A stretch of DNA of 64,000 nucleotides from Hevea brasiliensis (taxonomy: Eukaryota > Streptophyta > Magnoliopsida > Malpighiales > Euphorbiaceae). This document shows, one piece after another, positions 10,159-22,866 of this stretch. Below the pieces are notes generated by a model. That model was not told where the DNA came from and ran no database searches. It worked only from the letters and a program-made list of their open reading frames with translations. Within the stretch, counting starts at the first letter, position 1. The number at the start of each line of letters is the position of its first letter. The stretch is taken from positions 95,914,017 through 95,978,016 of the forward strand of contig NC_079501.1 in the NCBI RefSeq assembly GCF_030052815.1, in the 5' to 3' direction. The translations under genes and the position numbers were made by a program.

Positions 10159-13100
10159 ATGGAGGAATTAGCTCCTTTAGTATGTAATATAGGGATTTTG
10201 GATACGCTAAGCGACGACTTGATCAATGAAATTCTCGAGGACTACGCCGGATTCTGTGCCGCAACTACAGCTCTTCTTAACGGCGCTGGTGATATCTCCG
10301 TGACGCCGGAGTTCGTGTCTCATGTGCACTCGCTCTGCAAGCATGGCCTTGGCTCTCTCGTTAACGATTACTTTCTCAAGTCGTTGGAGGTATTCGTTAT
10401 TTATTGATAATTGTTAGTTTGGGTACTTGTGAGTCATGCAAGTGTTTTCTTGGATCAATTTGAAGAATGGGTTTGTGTGGCTCTTGAATTTTTGTGATCA
10501 TTCAAACTTTATTTTTATTGATCAAAATTTTAATCTCAGGATTTTAAATGCTTTTATGCATTCAGGAGAGCAATCATATGCTGTTTTTGTAACAGGAAAC
10601 ATTTGAGAAGAATGGCAGTTCAAAATTTTGGCAGCATTTTGATGCTTATAGCAATATAGCAACTCTGGGGAAGCATGAAACTCCTGTATGTAAGCGTGTC
10701 TGTTTTGCCAGGTTGATTTTGTTCTGCTAGTACACTGATGTCTCAAAATGGTTAAATATGCAGATATTTTACCATGAGCTGCAGCAACTTTTGTGCAGAG
10801 CTCTTGAAGAGATATCCTCCGAAAAACAGTATCAGGGGAAGTGCCTGTTAGTCTTAGTTCATGCCTTGCAGTCTTACAAGGAGTGCTCATCTGAGGAAAA
10901 ACATAATTCAAATGCTCAAAAATCATATCTATTTTCAAGGTATCAGTTAATGGTGTCTTCAGTTCTTATGGCCAGCATTCCTCGACATTTTCCCGGTATG
11001 CTTATCTGTTTTAGTTTATTGTCTACATTTTAAATTAATTTGTTTTCTCTCTTTAGTTTGGCACCGCTTTTATATGGATATTCAAGCTAATTGTTTCTTG
11101 CTATTAGAATTTTCTTGTCTAAGAATATATTTGATACTAAGTTTAATTGCTGTCCTTCTTTCCATGCCTTACAATGTTCTTAGAAATACTACACTGGTAT
11201 TTTAAGGGAAGGCTCGAGGAGCTGAGTGCTATCATGGAGGGAGAGTTTAATGGTGATGGTGATACTCCAGATAAAGATGACATGGATTTAGATGAAAAAA
11301 GCAAACTGTCTTGTAGAAATGGTGAAATGGAAATTGATGAATGCTTTCTTGAAGGTAGATTCACAGAGAACAACAAGCTGGTGAAGAACATTGGGAAAAT
11401 CGTTCGAGACCTCAGAAATCTTGGATTTACTTCTATGACTGAAGATGCCTATGCTTCTGCCATCTTTTTACTTTTGAAGGTGATTGTTTTATTAATTGTG
11501 CAATCAATGTTCAGTCTTGTCTGTGTCACATGATTGTATACTATTTATATAGTTGATTGATTATATAGAACTATTTAGATGAATTTTACTTTTTTAAATC
11601 TAATATTGAAATAATTAGACCATTATAAATATAAAAATATATGCTTTGTTTCATGTTTTCGCAGCCTTTCATGTCTTACTGTCACATTTCTCATTGTCAT
11701 CTATGCTACTCAGGTTTGTGTTTAATGCTATTGTGCCTTTGCAACTTTTAGATTGTACATGCACACACACACACACACACACACACTTGTAAGTGTGGAT
11801 GGTTGTAACTCATTTTAGGCTGTTGTATATCAATTGTCTTCTTAAATATATGGTGCATCACCTTTAGTTGTAACACATTATATTTTCTGTTTTGATGGCA
11901 GGCTAAAGTGCATGATCTGGCTGGTGATGATTACAGGGCTTCTGTGCTGGAGTCCATTAAAGGATGGATACAGGTACCCTTCTTTACTTGTTTATCATTT
12001 CTATTTCTTTCAGCCTGTAGAATGAATGGATAATAGATGCCTTTACTTATTCGTGGTTTATCTTCAGTGATTTCATCCGCATATTGCGTTAAATTGGCAG
12101 ACAATGGCTGCCCTTTACACTAATGACTTTACTATATTTGTACCCATTTAAGATTTAAACCATGATTGCTGGGGCATTGAGCCCAGAGAATGTCATGTAC
12201 AAGAGTCTAATATTTTGTTATTATACCAACAAGAATATGATATCATTGATTGAACATTTTTAGCATGATGCTATAAAGTTTGAACTGTATTATTCTATTA
12301 TTATTCTTGTATCAATATTATTAACGAAGAAGACGGAGGACCTATTGTAAATTCCCATTGTCCTTGTGTTTATGTGCAAAATTGAATGCTTTCTATATAA
12401 GCATTCAATATCATGCAATCTCATGAAGTGCCTTCGTGTCATTGTTGGCACTTCTTCAAATTGTTTAGTTCTCTAGATGTTATGTTCTCTCTATACTGTT
12501 TGGTCTATGTTCCTGTGTTACTCATGGATGATTCCTTGGAGATATATTCTACAGGCTGTGCCTCTCCAGTTCTTGCATGCACTTCTTGCTTATCTTGGCG
12601 ATTCTGTTAGCTGTGATAGCCCTTCCCCCGGTATCAAATCACCTTTGGCTTGTCATCCATCACCTTGTAACACTCCTTCTGAAGGGCTTATTAGATGGCA
12701 GTTGCGGCTAGAGTATTTTGCCTATGAAACATTGCAAGATCTGAGAATAGCCAAACTATTTGAGATAATAGTGGACTATCCTGACAGGTAATTCATTTTA
12801 AGTAATTGCATGTTAATCCCTTTTTTAACATTTCCACACTGTTTGTTTCAAATGAACTAGAGATGTGAAATTCATTTGGAATTGGAATGAGAATTCATTT
12901 GAAAATGAATTAAAATTTTTTGGTATAATACGACTTAAAATGCACAACTCAATCCATATAATTCATATTTAGTATAATTTTGTAATTGGAGTTCATTTAT
13001 CCTTATAACAAAATATCCTCCATAAAGCTTATTCTTATTATATAATTTAGAATTTTGTTGGTCTTATTTTTAAAATATTTTTAATATAACAATTTTTTTA

Positions 13101-13218
13101 TAAGGAATAAGTTTATTTTAGTTATGCACAAATTATATTTAATATTTAATTTCAAAATATTTATTTTAAATGTTGTGTGTGAGTCTGTGAGAGAAAGGTA
13201 GAAGAGAGAATGTGAAAA

Positions 13219-13258
<40 letters not shown>

Positions 13259-15562
13259 TAGGAGAGATAATTTGTGTGAGGAAGACATGGGCATTTTAGT
13301 CGAAAAATTAATATTGTCATAATTTCGTGGAATTCATTTCAAATTCCAACTCTTTTGATAGAATTTGATTTTAGTTAAAGCCAATTCCATAGAATTGAAT
13401 TTTTGGAATTTAAATCTATATTTTTTTTTTCAAATAAAAAATACAAAATATGAAATTCAATTGAGTTTCACAACGTTTTGTGGAATTCATTTGAACTAGT
13501 TTTAAATTTGAATTGTAGGAGGAAGCAGTGGCAATTTAGTTATTGAGTGTTCTGCCTTCAATTTTGCCAGAGAAGTAAGGGAGGATGACTTTAAGATTTC
13601 TACATAACTAACACATGTTGATGGGTTTTATTGTCTGCATTGTCTCTTAGGGAATCTAAAATGTTGTAATTGTGTCGCTTTGATGCTTCTTATGTGCATG
13701 CAAATGCAAGTGCATGATAGTTTTTGAACTTTTCACAAGTAACATGTGAATTAAATTTATAAACAAAGAGATCTAGTTAAGCATGTTTGTTTTAGAGGCA
13801 TGACCTACTTCTCTTTTTATCTTATTGTGCACAGAGATTGGCAGACTCTATTAGTATAAGAGTGAACATTCACATCTCAGATTCTTTTCTGTTTATTAAA
13901 ATTCGAAGCATTTATGGATGAAGGTTAATCTTGAATTTGTGGAATGATTTTTATGTATTTTAAATTGGAAAATAGATACTGCATACTGCAGAAATGCATT
14001 ATCAGTTTTAAATTAGAAAATAGATACTGCATACTGCACAAACGCATTTTCAGTATATCTTAAAAGGCAATGTATATATTGTATGGATTTTGCAATTTGC
14101 TTCTAAAACCAGAAGTTTTTTTGTTTATATGCAACAAATCATTCATCCTCTTTTATGGAATGTAATGAGTTCCATTCATAACTGGAATTTTCTGATATTA
14201 ATTTAAGATACTCTAAAGGAAGTTCCTTGATATGCCCTAATTATTTTACTAATGCTGCAGCTCCCCTGCGATTGAGGACTTGAAACAGTGCCTTGAATAT
14301 ACTGGACAACATTCTAAGTTGGTTGAGTCATTCATTTCTTCACTGAGATATCGCTTACTCACTGCGGGTGCCTCAACCAATGACATACTGCATCAGTATG
14401 TTTCAACTATTAAAGCACTGCGTACTATTGATCCTGCTGGTGTCTTTCTTGAAGCAGTTGGTGAGCCAATAAGAGATTATTTAAGGGGTAGGAAAGACAC
14501 CATAAAGTGCATTGTAACCATGCTAACTGATGGGACTGGGGGGAACCCAAATGGATCTGGAATTACTGGGGATAGCCTTCTTGAGGAATTAAATAGAGAT
14601 GAGGAAAGTCAAGAAAATGCTGTTGCTGATGATGACTTCCACACTGATGACAAGCAAGCATGGATCAACGCTTTACGGTATGTGTAAGTTGTAATTCATG
14701 TATTTAATTTATGGCTCAAGTTTGTTAACGCTCAGTACGTCCTTCACCTTATTAATAAGAAGAGCTGACATTTTGCTTTTTGCCCTTTCAGCTGGGAGCC
14801 TGATCCCATAGAGGCTGATCCATCAAAGGGCAGTAGGACTCAAAGGAAGGTTGACATACTGGGGATGATTGTTGGCATAATTGGTTCGAAAGACCAACTT
14901 GTTAATGAATATCGTGTGATGCTTGCTGAAAAGCTTCTCAACAAATCTGATTATGACATTGACTCAGAGATAAGAACTTTGGAACTTCTCAAGGCATGTG
15001 ACCTAGTGCTGTTTTGGTCTGTGAGGAAGTCTTCATTTCATGTTTGTTCAAATAGTCCACCTGTAACCTGTATTCTTTCTCCTTGTCATTTTCCAGATAC
15101 ATTTTGGAGACAGCAGTATGCAGAGGTGTGAAATTATGCTTAATGATTTGATTGATTCCAAGAGAACAAACCATAATATCAAAGCAACAATACAGTCAAC
15201 TCAAACAGGTAATTGATGAATGTTTAAAAAATTTTAGCGCTGTTAAAGCTCTTTAACAGATTACACTTTGATTTTGTGTTCACAAGCTTTTTCTCTTGTT
15301 GAATGGTTTCTTAGGACAAGAGCAGCAAGAAACAGGAGTATATCTGGATGTTCTTGATGCCACCATTATATCCTCAAATTTTTGGCCTCCAATCCAGGTA
15401 CTAGGGAAAACTTTGCTTTTAATGCTATGATGTTTTTTTATTGGTAACCTTGGATCAGATCATCAGAAGGCTTGTTACCATGTCCTCCATCATTGGGGCA
15501 AGGCTTTGTGATTGATAACGTTGTACGTTGTGGTTTCAACTTTGAACTCAATTATCAGTGTA

Positions 15563-15620
<58 letters not shown>

Positions 15621-17814
15621 GATTTTGTTGCTTTTAGATTTTGGCAGCAGCTTCATGTAATACAATATTCCTTAACAACCTGTACTGCATAATTTTCTGC
15701 AAGCATGCTGAATTGTTTTTTCATTTTTTCAATTGCTACTGATATTCTCTTCTGGTTTTTAAGTTCAATATGTGTTTGAAATTTCCCTTTTAGTCCCATG
15801 TTACTTCTATGAGGACACTGAAACAGTAACTTGGTGCATATAAAGTACTGAGCATAAAATGTCAAGAGGATCATGAATCATAGTTTTGGTTTTTGTCCTG
15901 TAATTGCACTGTCAAGACCATTCTTTTCATGAAAGCATCAATTTACAAAGGCATCTTTGTATTACTTGATCTCAGGACGAAGCACTTAATGTACCTGAGC
16001 CTGTTGAAAAACTGCTCACTGATTATGCCAATAGGTTTCACGAAATCAAGACTCCTCGTAAGTTACTTTGGAAGAAAAATCTTGGCACTGTGAAGGTTAG
16101 ATGCCCCAAAATCGTCTTTTAGTTTTTCCTTTCTATTTTGCACTGCTCAAAATATATCATGGATGATTTGTTTTAGCTGGAGTTGCAATTTGAAGATAGA
16201 GCAATGCCGTTTACAGTATCACCTGTACATGCTGCAATTATCATGCAATTTCAAGATCACACGAGGTAGGCTTAAGAATCATTGCAACACATGGTATGCT
16301 ATCCATTCATTGTTTAACAGTGTTTTATTTTCTTCTTCAGTTGGACCGCAAGTAAGCTTGCATCTGCTATTGGGGTACCAGTGGATGTACTCAATCGAAG
16401 GATAAATTTTTGGATAAGTAAGGTGGGTTTGAAAAATTCCTCTATATGTTGGTTTTTGATTATCTTTCTTACATTTGCATTTTTAAGATTGATAGAAACC
16501 CTAGGCAGATAGTTTAACAAACTTGAAATCCATTACTGGCTGAGCAAAGTGTTTGCCACTTTTACAGGTGGGCAAGATATTGGTTTTGCCTTTTTTTTTT
16601 TTTTTTTTCCCTATATCTATAATTTCCTGTCTCATTGAAGTTAACTTGTCTTTTTCTTGGCAAGTTTTGAGTAAAAGTGTCCCTCATGGTTAAGCGTGTT
16701 CTATTATGTGTACTGATAGATGTGAAAATTCCAAGGACTAAATCTAAGGAGGTAAATGATTCTTTGCACCTCTTTTTTGTATCTAGGGAATTCTTGCCGA
16801 ATCAATTGGGGCAGATGCTAATGATCATGTATTTACCCTTTTGGAAGGCATGGTTGATGCTAGTAAGAATGGTGGTAACAGTGGGAGTTGTGAGGAACTG
16901 CTAGTTGGTGATGAGGAGGGAGAGAGATCTGTAGCCTCTGTTGAGGACCAAATTCGCAAGGAAATGACTGTGTATGAGGTATGTGATACGATGTAAATTT
17001 TCTGGGTAATCATTGTTATTTATGAATGCATATTTAGAGTATTGTTTTAAACTGTTGTGAGAATATTTATTAATTTGTTCTTGTTACAATTCATCCTTCG
17101 AAGATTGTTTTCAAAATTAGCTTCTTTCATCTGCTGGGGGTTGATTGATTCTGATTTTTCTAATCTGACTAAGATTATATGGCTACATTCCCTGTCATCA
17201 AAGCCACTGTTAGAATTGGAAAGTTCTAACAGTTTGCCTCATTGATAGTTGTATTTAGGAGGGGATTTAATTTGATTTAGTTGCTCCAATCCTCGCAGTT
17301 TGTTGCAGTAACAATACGTTCTTAGTTAAAACATTAGTTCTAGACAGTATGAAGAAGTATGTCAGGTTGTTCTATTTGAGGTGTAAAATGGGTTTGGGAT
17401 GGCTATGGAGCAACTGCTGGGTAACTCATTGGTCAAGTAAGAAATATCGGAAAAAAGAAAATCTGGATTTTGTTGTGCATGTGGAGTTTGACAATTTTTT
17501 AAGTCTCGCATGTTCTCTCTTTTCTAAAGGGCATTTGGCTTCTTGTAGAAATTTATAATGGGGATGCTCACTAATTTCGGCAGCATGGCATTGGATCGCA
17601 TCCACAACACTCTCAAGGTGAGAATGGTTTTAACAAGTAACAAGTAGTACTGTTTTCTTAGTCAACTCATAAAAAAAAAAAAATGTTCCAGATGTTTTGT
17701 GTAGCTGATCCTCCTTATGACAAGTCACTGCAGCAGCTGCAAAGCTTTTTATCAGGTTTAGTTTCTGAAGAGAAGTTAGAATTGAGAGATGGAATGTACT
17801 TCTTGAAGAAGTAA
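10159..17814 (+). CDS. APC2: APC2, anaphase-promoting complex subunit 2
   Basis: APC2 is the cullin-like scaffold of the APC/C ubiquitin ligase; its C-terminus holds the RING subunit APC11. I assembled 16 exons, all joining in frame to 880 aa, close to the plant family length: 10159-10389, 10596-10685, 10764-10995, 11184-11479, 11902-11973, 12555-12787, 14261-14677, 14792-14993, 15097-15208, 15315-15397, 15976-16095, 16177-16265, 16341-16422, 16787-16978, 17549-17617, 17692-17814. Exons 8-9 encode the cullin-homology core (EKLLNKSDYDID, then CEIMLNDLIDSKRTNHNIK). Exons 11-13 give the rest of the cullin domain (WKKNLGTVKLELQFEDR, PVHAAIIMQF). Exons 14-16 give the winged-helix APC2 tail, ending DGMYFLKK. 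Intron 8 uses a GC donor. An acidic stretch (DKDDMDLDE) in exon 4 is not part of a known domain. No defect was seen. Confidence 0.95.
11762..11786. repeat. (CA)n microsatellite in APC2 intron 4
   Basis: About 12 CA units. Confidence 0.95.
12847..13515. repeat. Possible MITE in APC2 intron 6
   Basis: This AT-rich block has reversed GGAATTGGAATGAG / CAAATTCCAACTC-type motifs near its ends and repeated GAATTCATTTGAA motifs. It looks like a fold-back insertion in an intron that is large for this gene (1.47 kb). Ends and target duplications could not be fixed. Confidence 0.3.
13220..13252. repeat. (GA)n microsatellite in APC2 intron 6
   Basis: About 16 GA units followed by a short G run. Confidence 0.95.
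13958..14053. repeat. 48-bp tandem duplication in APC2 intron 6
   Basis: Two 48-bp copies (13958-14005 and 14006-14053) share TTTTAAATT, GAAAATAGATACTGCATACT and end in TTTCAG/ATCAG. They differ at only a few positions, so the duplication is fairly recent. Confidence 0.85.
15571..15617. repeat. (AT)n microsatellite in APC2 intron 10
   Basis: About 23 AT units. Confidence 0.95.
16591..16608. repeat. Poly-T tract in APC2 intron 13
   Basis: An uninterrupted T run within the intron. Confidence 0.8.
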
Positions 17815-18385
17815 CGATCCGATATGATCATAATTCGTCATACTTCATAACCAGTGCAAGTGAGTTTTGTTTTATAACTGTATCATAGACCATGCACCAT
17901 AACTATCACAATATCATCATCATCTATCTAGTGTGGTTTCACTGCCTTGTTAGTGTTTCTCCTTAATTGGAAGATATTGCTTTCTAGTGGGAGTTTTTGG
18001 TAACGAGCAACCTAGGTTTTGGCCTGGTAAATATAGCTGGATGATGATGGAGATATCTGTAGGAGAGTTTTGATGTGATCATCAGCAACACTAACTAGCC
18101 TTCTGACTAATATTCTCTTCCTGCGGTGCTAAGTGCTTCTGTTGTGCAAAGTGGAGCAAATTATGAGATCTTTTCATGGATTGCAAAGGTGAGTGTCCTT
18201 CCTAAGAATGCTTTCCCATATTCTCATCACAAGATGGTACTCTCTGCAGATCATATAGACGTGGATCTATTGGTCATATGTAAATTAGATTTCTTCCTTT
18301 AGTTTTCTCACATATCTATGTGTTGTGATGTGTTGATGTTGTATGTGTGTTGTTGTTGTGATGTGATTGTGTGTTTTGTGTGAAA
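17815..18385 (+). other. Probable APC2 3' untranslated region
   Basis: The sequence after the stop is less AT-rich than the spacer and contains TG-rich stretches, ending in an A run at about 18383. No reading frame is apparent. The exact polyadenylation site cannot be placed by eye. Confidence 0.4.
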
Positions 18386-18435
18386 AAAAAAAAATTAAAA
18401 TGTAAATCATCATAATTGCATTTATATTTGTTATA

Positions 18436-18440
<5 letters not shown>

Positions 18441-18485
<45 letters not shown>
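18441..18485. repeat. Poly-T tract
   Basis: About 45 uninterrupted T residues downstream of APC2. It could be the tail of a retroposed sequence or slippage expansion. Exact length is likely unreliable in an assembly. Confidence 0.8.
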
Positions 18486-18490
<5 letters not shown>

Positions 18491-18764
18491 TTAAAAAAAA
18501 ATATAAAAATAAATAAATAAAAAAAATATATATATTTATAAGTTAAAATATTTATATTATTATTATATAAAAAAAAAAAAAAGTGTCATTTTGTATAAAT
18601 TAGCTATTGAAGACATTTAAAAAGATATTAGTATTATACTAAGGCTCTTTTTTATTTTTTTTTTTTAAATAATCCAAAAATAAAATATTATATATACTAC
18701 TCAAATTCATCCTATTATTTTTGATTGATTGGATACTAAAAAAACAAATTCATTTTAGCCAGCT

Positions 18765-18767
<3 letters not shown>

Positions 18768-18812
<45 letters not shown>
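18768..18812. repeat. (TA)n microsatellite
   Basis: A TA repeat with one TATG interruption. Confidence 0.9.
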
Positions 18813-19799
18813 GGAAGAATACCATATAGCTTCATAATTTGATAATATGGATATGTGAATCAATTTTGAAAACTTGATTAATTCCCTAAATGTAGGTAAA
18901 AGGGCTTGGTTGCTACTTGCTATTGTGATCAAGAGATTTATTTTTCTTGGATAAATTAGAATATAACCCTCCAAATTTGGTAAAATATTAATTTATTTTT
19001 AATTTAAATATCAATAATCTAAATGATGCAGCTATAGACTTGTAAAATAATAAAAAGAGCATAGTTAAATTGATTTATGTTTAAGGCAGTATTTAATTCA
19101 AAGAGTTTCATAGTTTTTGAGGATGTAGAAGATGAGTAAAAAGATTGATGTAACTAGCTATGATGGAACTCCATTCTTATTTAGGAGGAATCTTATTAAA
19201 GGTAAGATTGAGAATCTCCTAAAAATGGAATTGTCATTTTTTATCGAGATTTTTTCATATTATTGGTAAATCTTATTTGGTCACGTCAACGATATTTATG
19301 ACCAAATCATATGCTATGGTTTAACCTAAAAACTCAAATTATTAGACCAAATATCTAAATATTTTGTGAGTTATATTGGTGTTTCTCTTAATAAATGCTA
19401 ATATTTTTCTTACTCAAAGTGAGTAAATAATAATAAAATTAGAATAAATTAGAAATTTCTCTTAAAATTTATTAAAAATTACATGTTATTCCTTTTATTT
19501 TAAATTTAAAATAATTATTATTTATTCTTTCAATAAAATAATCATTCCATTTAAATTAGAAATTGAGATTACTTTTGATCATTTAATCCCTCCCTTATGG
19601 AAATGTGTTTATTTTGAGTGGATGAACTATTATGTTAACGAATTTAAGTTATTTTAAGATAAAAATAGAGAAACTAATCTATCATTTTTAATAAATCTGA
19701 AAGAACAAGTTGTAATTTGCATTTCTTTTCTTTGGTATTAGAATCCTACCGAAGATAAGATAGTAATGGATCAAAAATTACCGAATCCGATTATTCTCA

Positions 19800-20120
19800 A
19801 AACACAACTATATTTAATTTTATATATTTTAATAGATAATCTTCATGAAAAAATTTTTAATTAATAATTTATTTTTAAAAAATTTAATAATTTCATAAAT
19901 ATTTAAATTCTATTTTATTTAAAATAAAAATATAAATTTTATAAATATTATTATAAAAAATATATATTTTATATTTAATTAATTATTTACATAAACAAGT
20001 TTAGGCAATGAATATCTAACACACAAAATTCAAACTGGATATTATTTTTTAAATTTGAACTCGTTCTAAATCCGATTATACATTACCTAAACTTATTCTA
20101 TTAGAATTTGATCAGATCAG
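19800..20120 (+). repeat. AT-rich dispersed repeat family T, copy 3
   Basis: Shares TTTTATATATTTTAATAGAT, TTTAATAATTTCATAAATAT and TTATAAATATTATTATAAA in the same order as 9486-9800. Followed by GATCAGATCAGATATTTGC. Confidence 0.5.
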
Positions 20121-21124
20121 ATATTTGCAAAAACTCAGTCTGTTGCAATATTTAATTGAGGATATAAATATTCCTTTAGCTAAATATTGTTATTTTTACC
20201 TTAAGATTTATTTTTCTTGTTAATCTAATACATGGGTTTTAATGGTTTATGATCTTGTTTAAGCAATGCTGAAGATGCGAAGAAAGACTTAGAAAGGAGT
20301 GGGGGAACGAAATTTGGATTTTAATTTTTTTTATAAATTATTTTTTATTTTCATTAAAATTATAATTTCAAAATTTTTATTTTTTACTTGTGGGATGCAC
20401 ACATTAGTAAAATATTATTTTAATAATTATAAATCGCCACATCAGCATAATTAGTTTTGTTGAAGCAAAATATTTTAAAGTGTTAATTGAATAAAATTTA
20501 AAATATTATTTTATTAAAATTAAATCTCAAACTCTAAAATATTAAAATATGAAACTGAATCGTACTTTATTAAAAAAATTATTATTTAATTCTTATATTT
20601 AATGAAATTAATTATTTATTTTTTTACTTAAAAAATATACTATTTAATATTTTTATATTTAATTCATTAACTGTTTAATTATTTATATTATTCTTTTAAT
20701 AAAAAAAATAATTATAGATAATAATTGAATAGTTAATAGATTTAAAATTATGAGACTAAATAATTATACTATTCAAATTATAAATATTGAATAGTTGAGC
20801 TGGGGAAAAATTGATTTAAAATAATGGGATGAACTAAATAATTTGTGGATTAAAAAATAAAAGAATTAAATAATATATTTTTAAAAATTAGAAGAATTTT
20901 TTTTTTATTTTTTTAAAGTGCAAAGACTAACTAATAATTAAAAAAAAAAACTCTTATCATAATTTTTTATACTTTTCTTTAATTTTTATATTTAAGATAT
21001 TTCTTATTTCCACTTTTCAGAATCATGGCTTTTCTTTCACTTCAGAAAGATACACTCTTAAATTTTCTTAATCACAACTAATAAAACCTAATTAATATTC
21101 GTAAACAGAAAAGAGGAATAGTAG

Positions 21125-21151
21125 CCGTTGCCGTTACAAAATGTGACCGTT
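21125..21151 (+). promoter_or_regulatory. Triple CCGTT (MSA-core) cluster upstream of the TPR-SET gene
   Basis: CCGTT occurs at 21125-21129, 21131-21135 and 21147-21151, 84-110 bases before the start codon. CCGTT is the reverse complement of AACGG, the core of the mitosis-specific activator element bound by three-repeat MYB (MYB3R) factors. Three in 27 bases suggests G2/M-linked expression; that is inference. Confidence 0.5.
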
Positions 21152-21234
21152 ATAAGCTCTCAAATTTAAATCTAAGAAAGAACAAAAACCATACGAACAG
21201 AAGTGATAGCCCACCAACGTCGGAAAAAAAAAAA

Positions 21235-22866
21235 ATGAGAGAAGAGGATCAACAACAGCTATCATCACCGGAGAAGCTAATGCAAGAGCTCCGATTGAAG
21301 GCCAACGAGCTTCTCCTCCGTGAAGAATGGCAAGAGTCGGTGCAAGTCTATACTCAGTTCATCGATCTTTGCCAAGAACAGAGCTCAAACACCAATCAAC
21401 ACTACCCAAACACAGATCAAATCAACAAGCTTCAGAAATCCCTCTGCTTAGCCCTCTCGAACAGAGCTGAAGCACGGTCCAGGCTTAAAGACTTCACTGA
21501 AGCACTCGAAGATTGTGATCAAGCATTGAAAATTGACAGTACCCATTTTAAGGCTCTTCTCTGCAAAGGAAAAATCTTGCTCTGTTTGAACAGGTACTCT
21601 ATGGCTTTGGATTGCTTTAAAACAGCTCTTCTTGATCCACAGGCTAATGGGAATCTTGAAACCTTAAATGGGTATGTGGAGAAATGCAAGAAACTTGAAT
21701 TTCAATCAAGGACTGGAGCTTTTGATCTTTCAGATTGGGTGCTAAATGGGTTTCGTGGGAGTTTTCCGGAGCTCGCTGAATATATTGGCCCTGTAGAGAT
21801 TAAACAGTCTCAGCTTAGTGGGAGAGGCCTGTTTGCTGCGAAGAACATTGATGCAGGGACGTTGTTGTTAGTGAACAAAGCAATTGCTACAGAGAGAGGC
21901 ATATTGTCAAGCGAAGATTCGAATGAAAACGCACAATTGATGATGTGGAAGAATTTCATTGATGAAATTGTAGAATCCACCAAAAAGTGTCGAAGAATCC
22001 AACACTTGGTGAGTACGTTGTCGACTGGTGAAGAGGAAGAAAACCTTGGGGTGCCTGAAATGAGCCTCTTTAGGCAAGAGGCGGAGGAGATCAGTAGCAA
22101 ATCAAATGAAGAGCTTGATATGGTTAGGATGATGAGCATATTGGATGTGAATTCTCTTGTTGAGGATTCAGTTTCAGCTAGTGTCTTGGGGAAGAATAAG
22201 GATTATTATGGTGTTGGGTTGTGGGTGCTAGCTTCATTCATCAACCATTCATGTCATCCCAATGCTAGGCGCTTGCATGTAGGGGATTATGTATTAGTTC
22301 ATGCTTCAAGGGATGTGAAGGCAGGAGAAGAGATCACATTTGCATATTTTGATGTGCTTTTGCCAATGGAGAAAAGAAGGGAAATGTCAAATACATGGGG
22401 TTTCCATTGTCATTGCAAGAGATGCAAGTTTGAAGAACAATTCTGTTCTAAGCAAGAAATGAAAGAGATTGAGATGGGAATAGAAAGAGGATTAGAGGTA
22501 GGTGGTGCAATATTCAGGCTAGAAGAAGGCATGAAAAGGTGGATGGTAAGAGGAAAAGAGAAAGGGTATTTGAGGGCATCATTTTGGCCATCATATTGTG
22601 AAGCATATGGGTCAGAGAAGTTGGTGAAGAGGTGGGGAAGACGGCTTCCTGCTGTTGATGTAGTGGTGGATAGTGTTGCAGAAGCAACAGGAAGTGATGA
22701 GAGGGTAGTGAAAGTGTTGTTGATGGGAGGATTAAGAAGAACTGCTAATGTGGTGGAGATGGAGAGAGTAATGAAATTGGGAAGAGGAATATATGGAAAA
22801 GTGGTAAAGAAACAAGCAATGAAGTCTCTTCTTCAACATGAAGTTCATGAACTAAGCGGCTGTTAA
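21235..22866 (+). CDS. TPR and SET domain protein (putative lysine methyltransferase)
   Basis: Single-exon gene of 543 aa. The N-terminus (about residues 10-145) forms TPR helices (KANELLLREEWQESVQVYTQ; ALSNRAEARSRLKDFTEALE; HFKALLCKGKILL). A split SET domain of the SMYD/ASHR type follows: it opens at about residue 184 with GRGLF at 196-200, is interrupted by a long acidic/serine-rich insert (about 215-310), and resumes with the cofactor/pseudoknot motif NHSC at 337-340, then GEEITFAYFD. A post-SET cysteine cluster CHCKRC lies at 392-397. The architecture matches the plant TPR-SET group that includes Arabidopsis At1g33400 (from memory). Known SET proteins of this type use S-adenosylmethionine to methylate proteins; the substrate is unknown. 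The start is the first ATG, just after an A-rich tract. Confidence 0.9.
   Translation: MREEDQQQLSSPEKLMQELRLKANELLLREEWQESVQVYTQFIDLCQEQSSNTNQHYPNTDQINKLQKSLCLALSNRAEARSRLKDFTEALEDCDQALKIDSTHFKALLCKGKILLCLNRYSMALDCFKTALLDPQANGNLETLNGYVEKCKKLEFQSRTGAFDLSDWVLNGFRGSFPELAEYIGPVEIKQSQLSGRGLFAAKNIDAGTLLLVNKAIATERGILSSEDSNENAQLMMWKNFIDEIVESTKKCRRIQHLVSTLSTGEEEENLGVPEMSLFRQEAEEISSKSNEELDMVRMMSILDVNSLVEDSVSASVLGKNKDYYGVGLWVLASFINHSCHPNARRLHVGDYVLVHASRDVKAGEEITFAYFDVLLPMEKRREMSNTWGFHCHCKRCKFEEQFCSKQEMKEIEMGIERGLEVGGAIFRLEEGMKRWMVRGKEKGYLRASFWPSYCEAYGSEKLVKRWGRRLPAVDVVVDSVAEATGSDERVVKVLLMGGLRRTANVVEMERVMKLGRGIYGKVVKKQAMKSLLQHEVHELSGC

Larger units (their letters stand above)
18386..21108. other. AT-rich spacer between APC2 and the TPR-SET gene
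   Basis: No gene was found. It holds a T run of about 45 bases (about 18441-18485), a (TA)n microsatellite (about 18768-18812), a copy of AT-rich repeat family T (19800-20120), and ATTTAATTATT-type spacer repeats (20580-20880) resembling those at 38090-38410. Confidence 0.7.
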
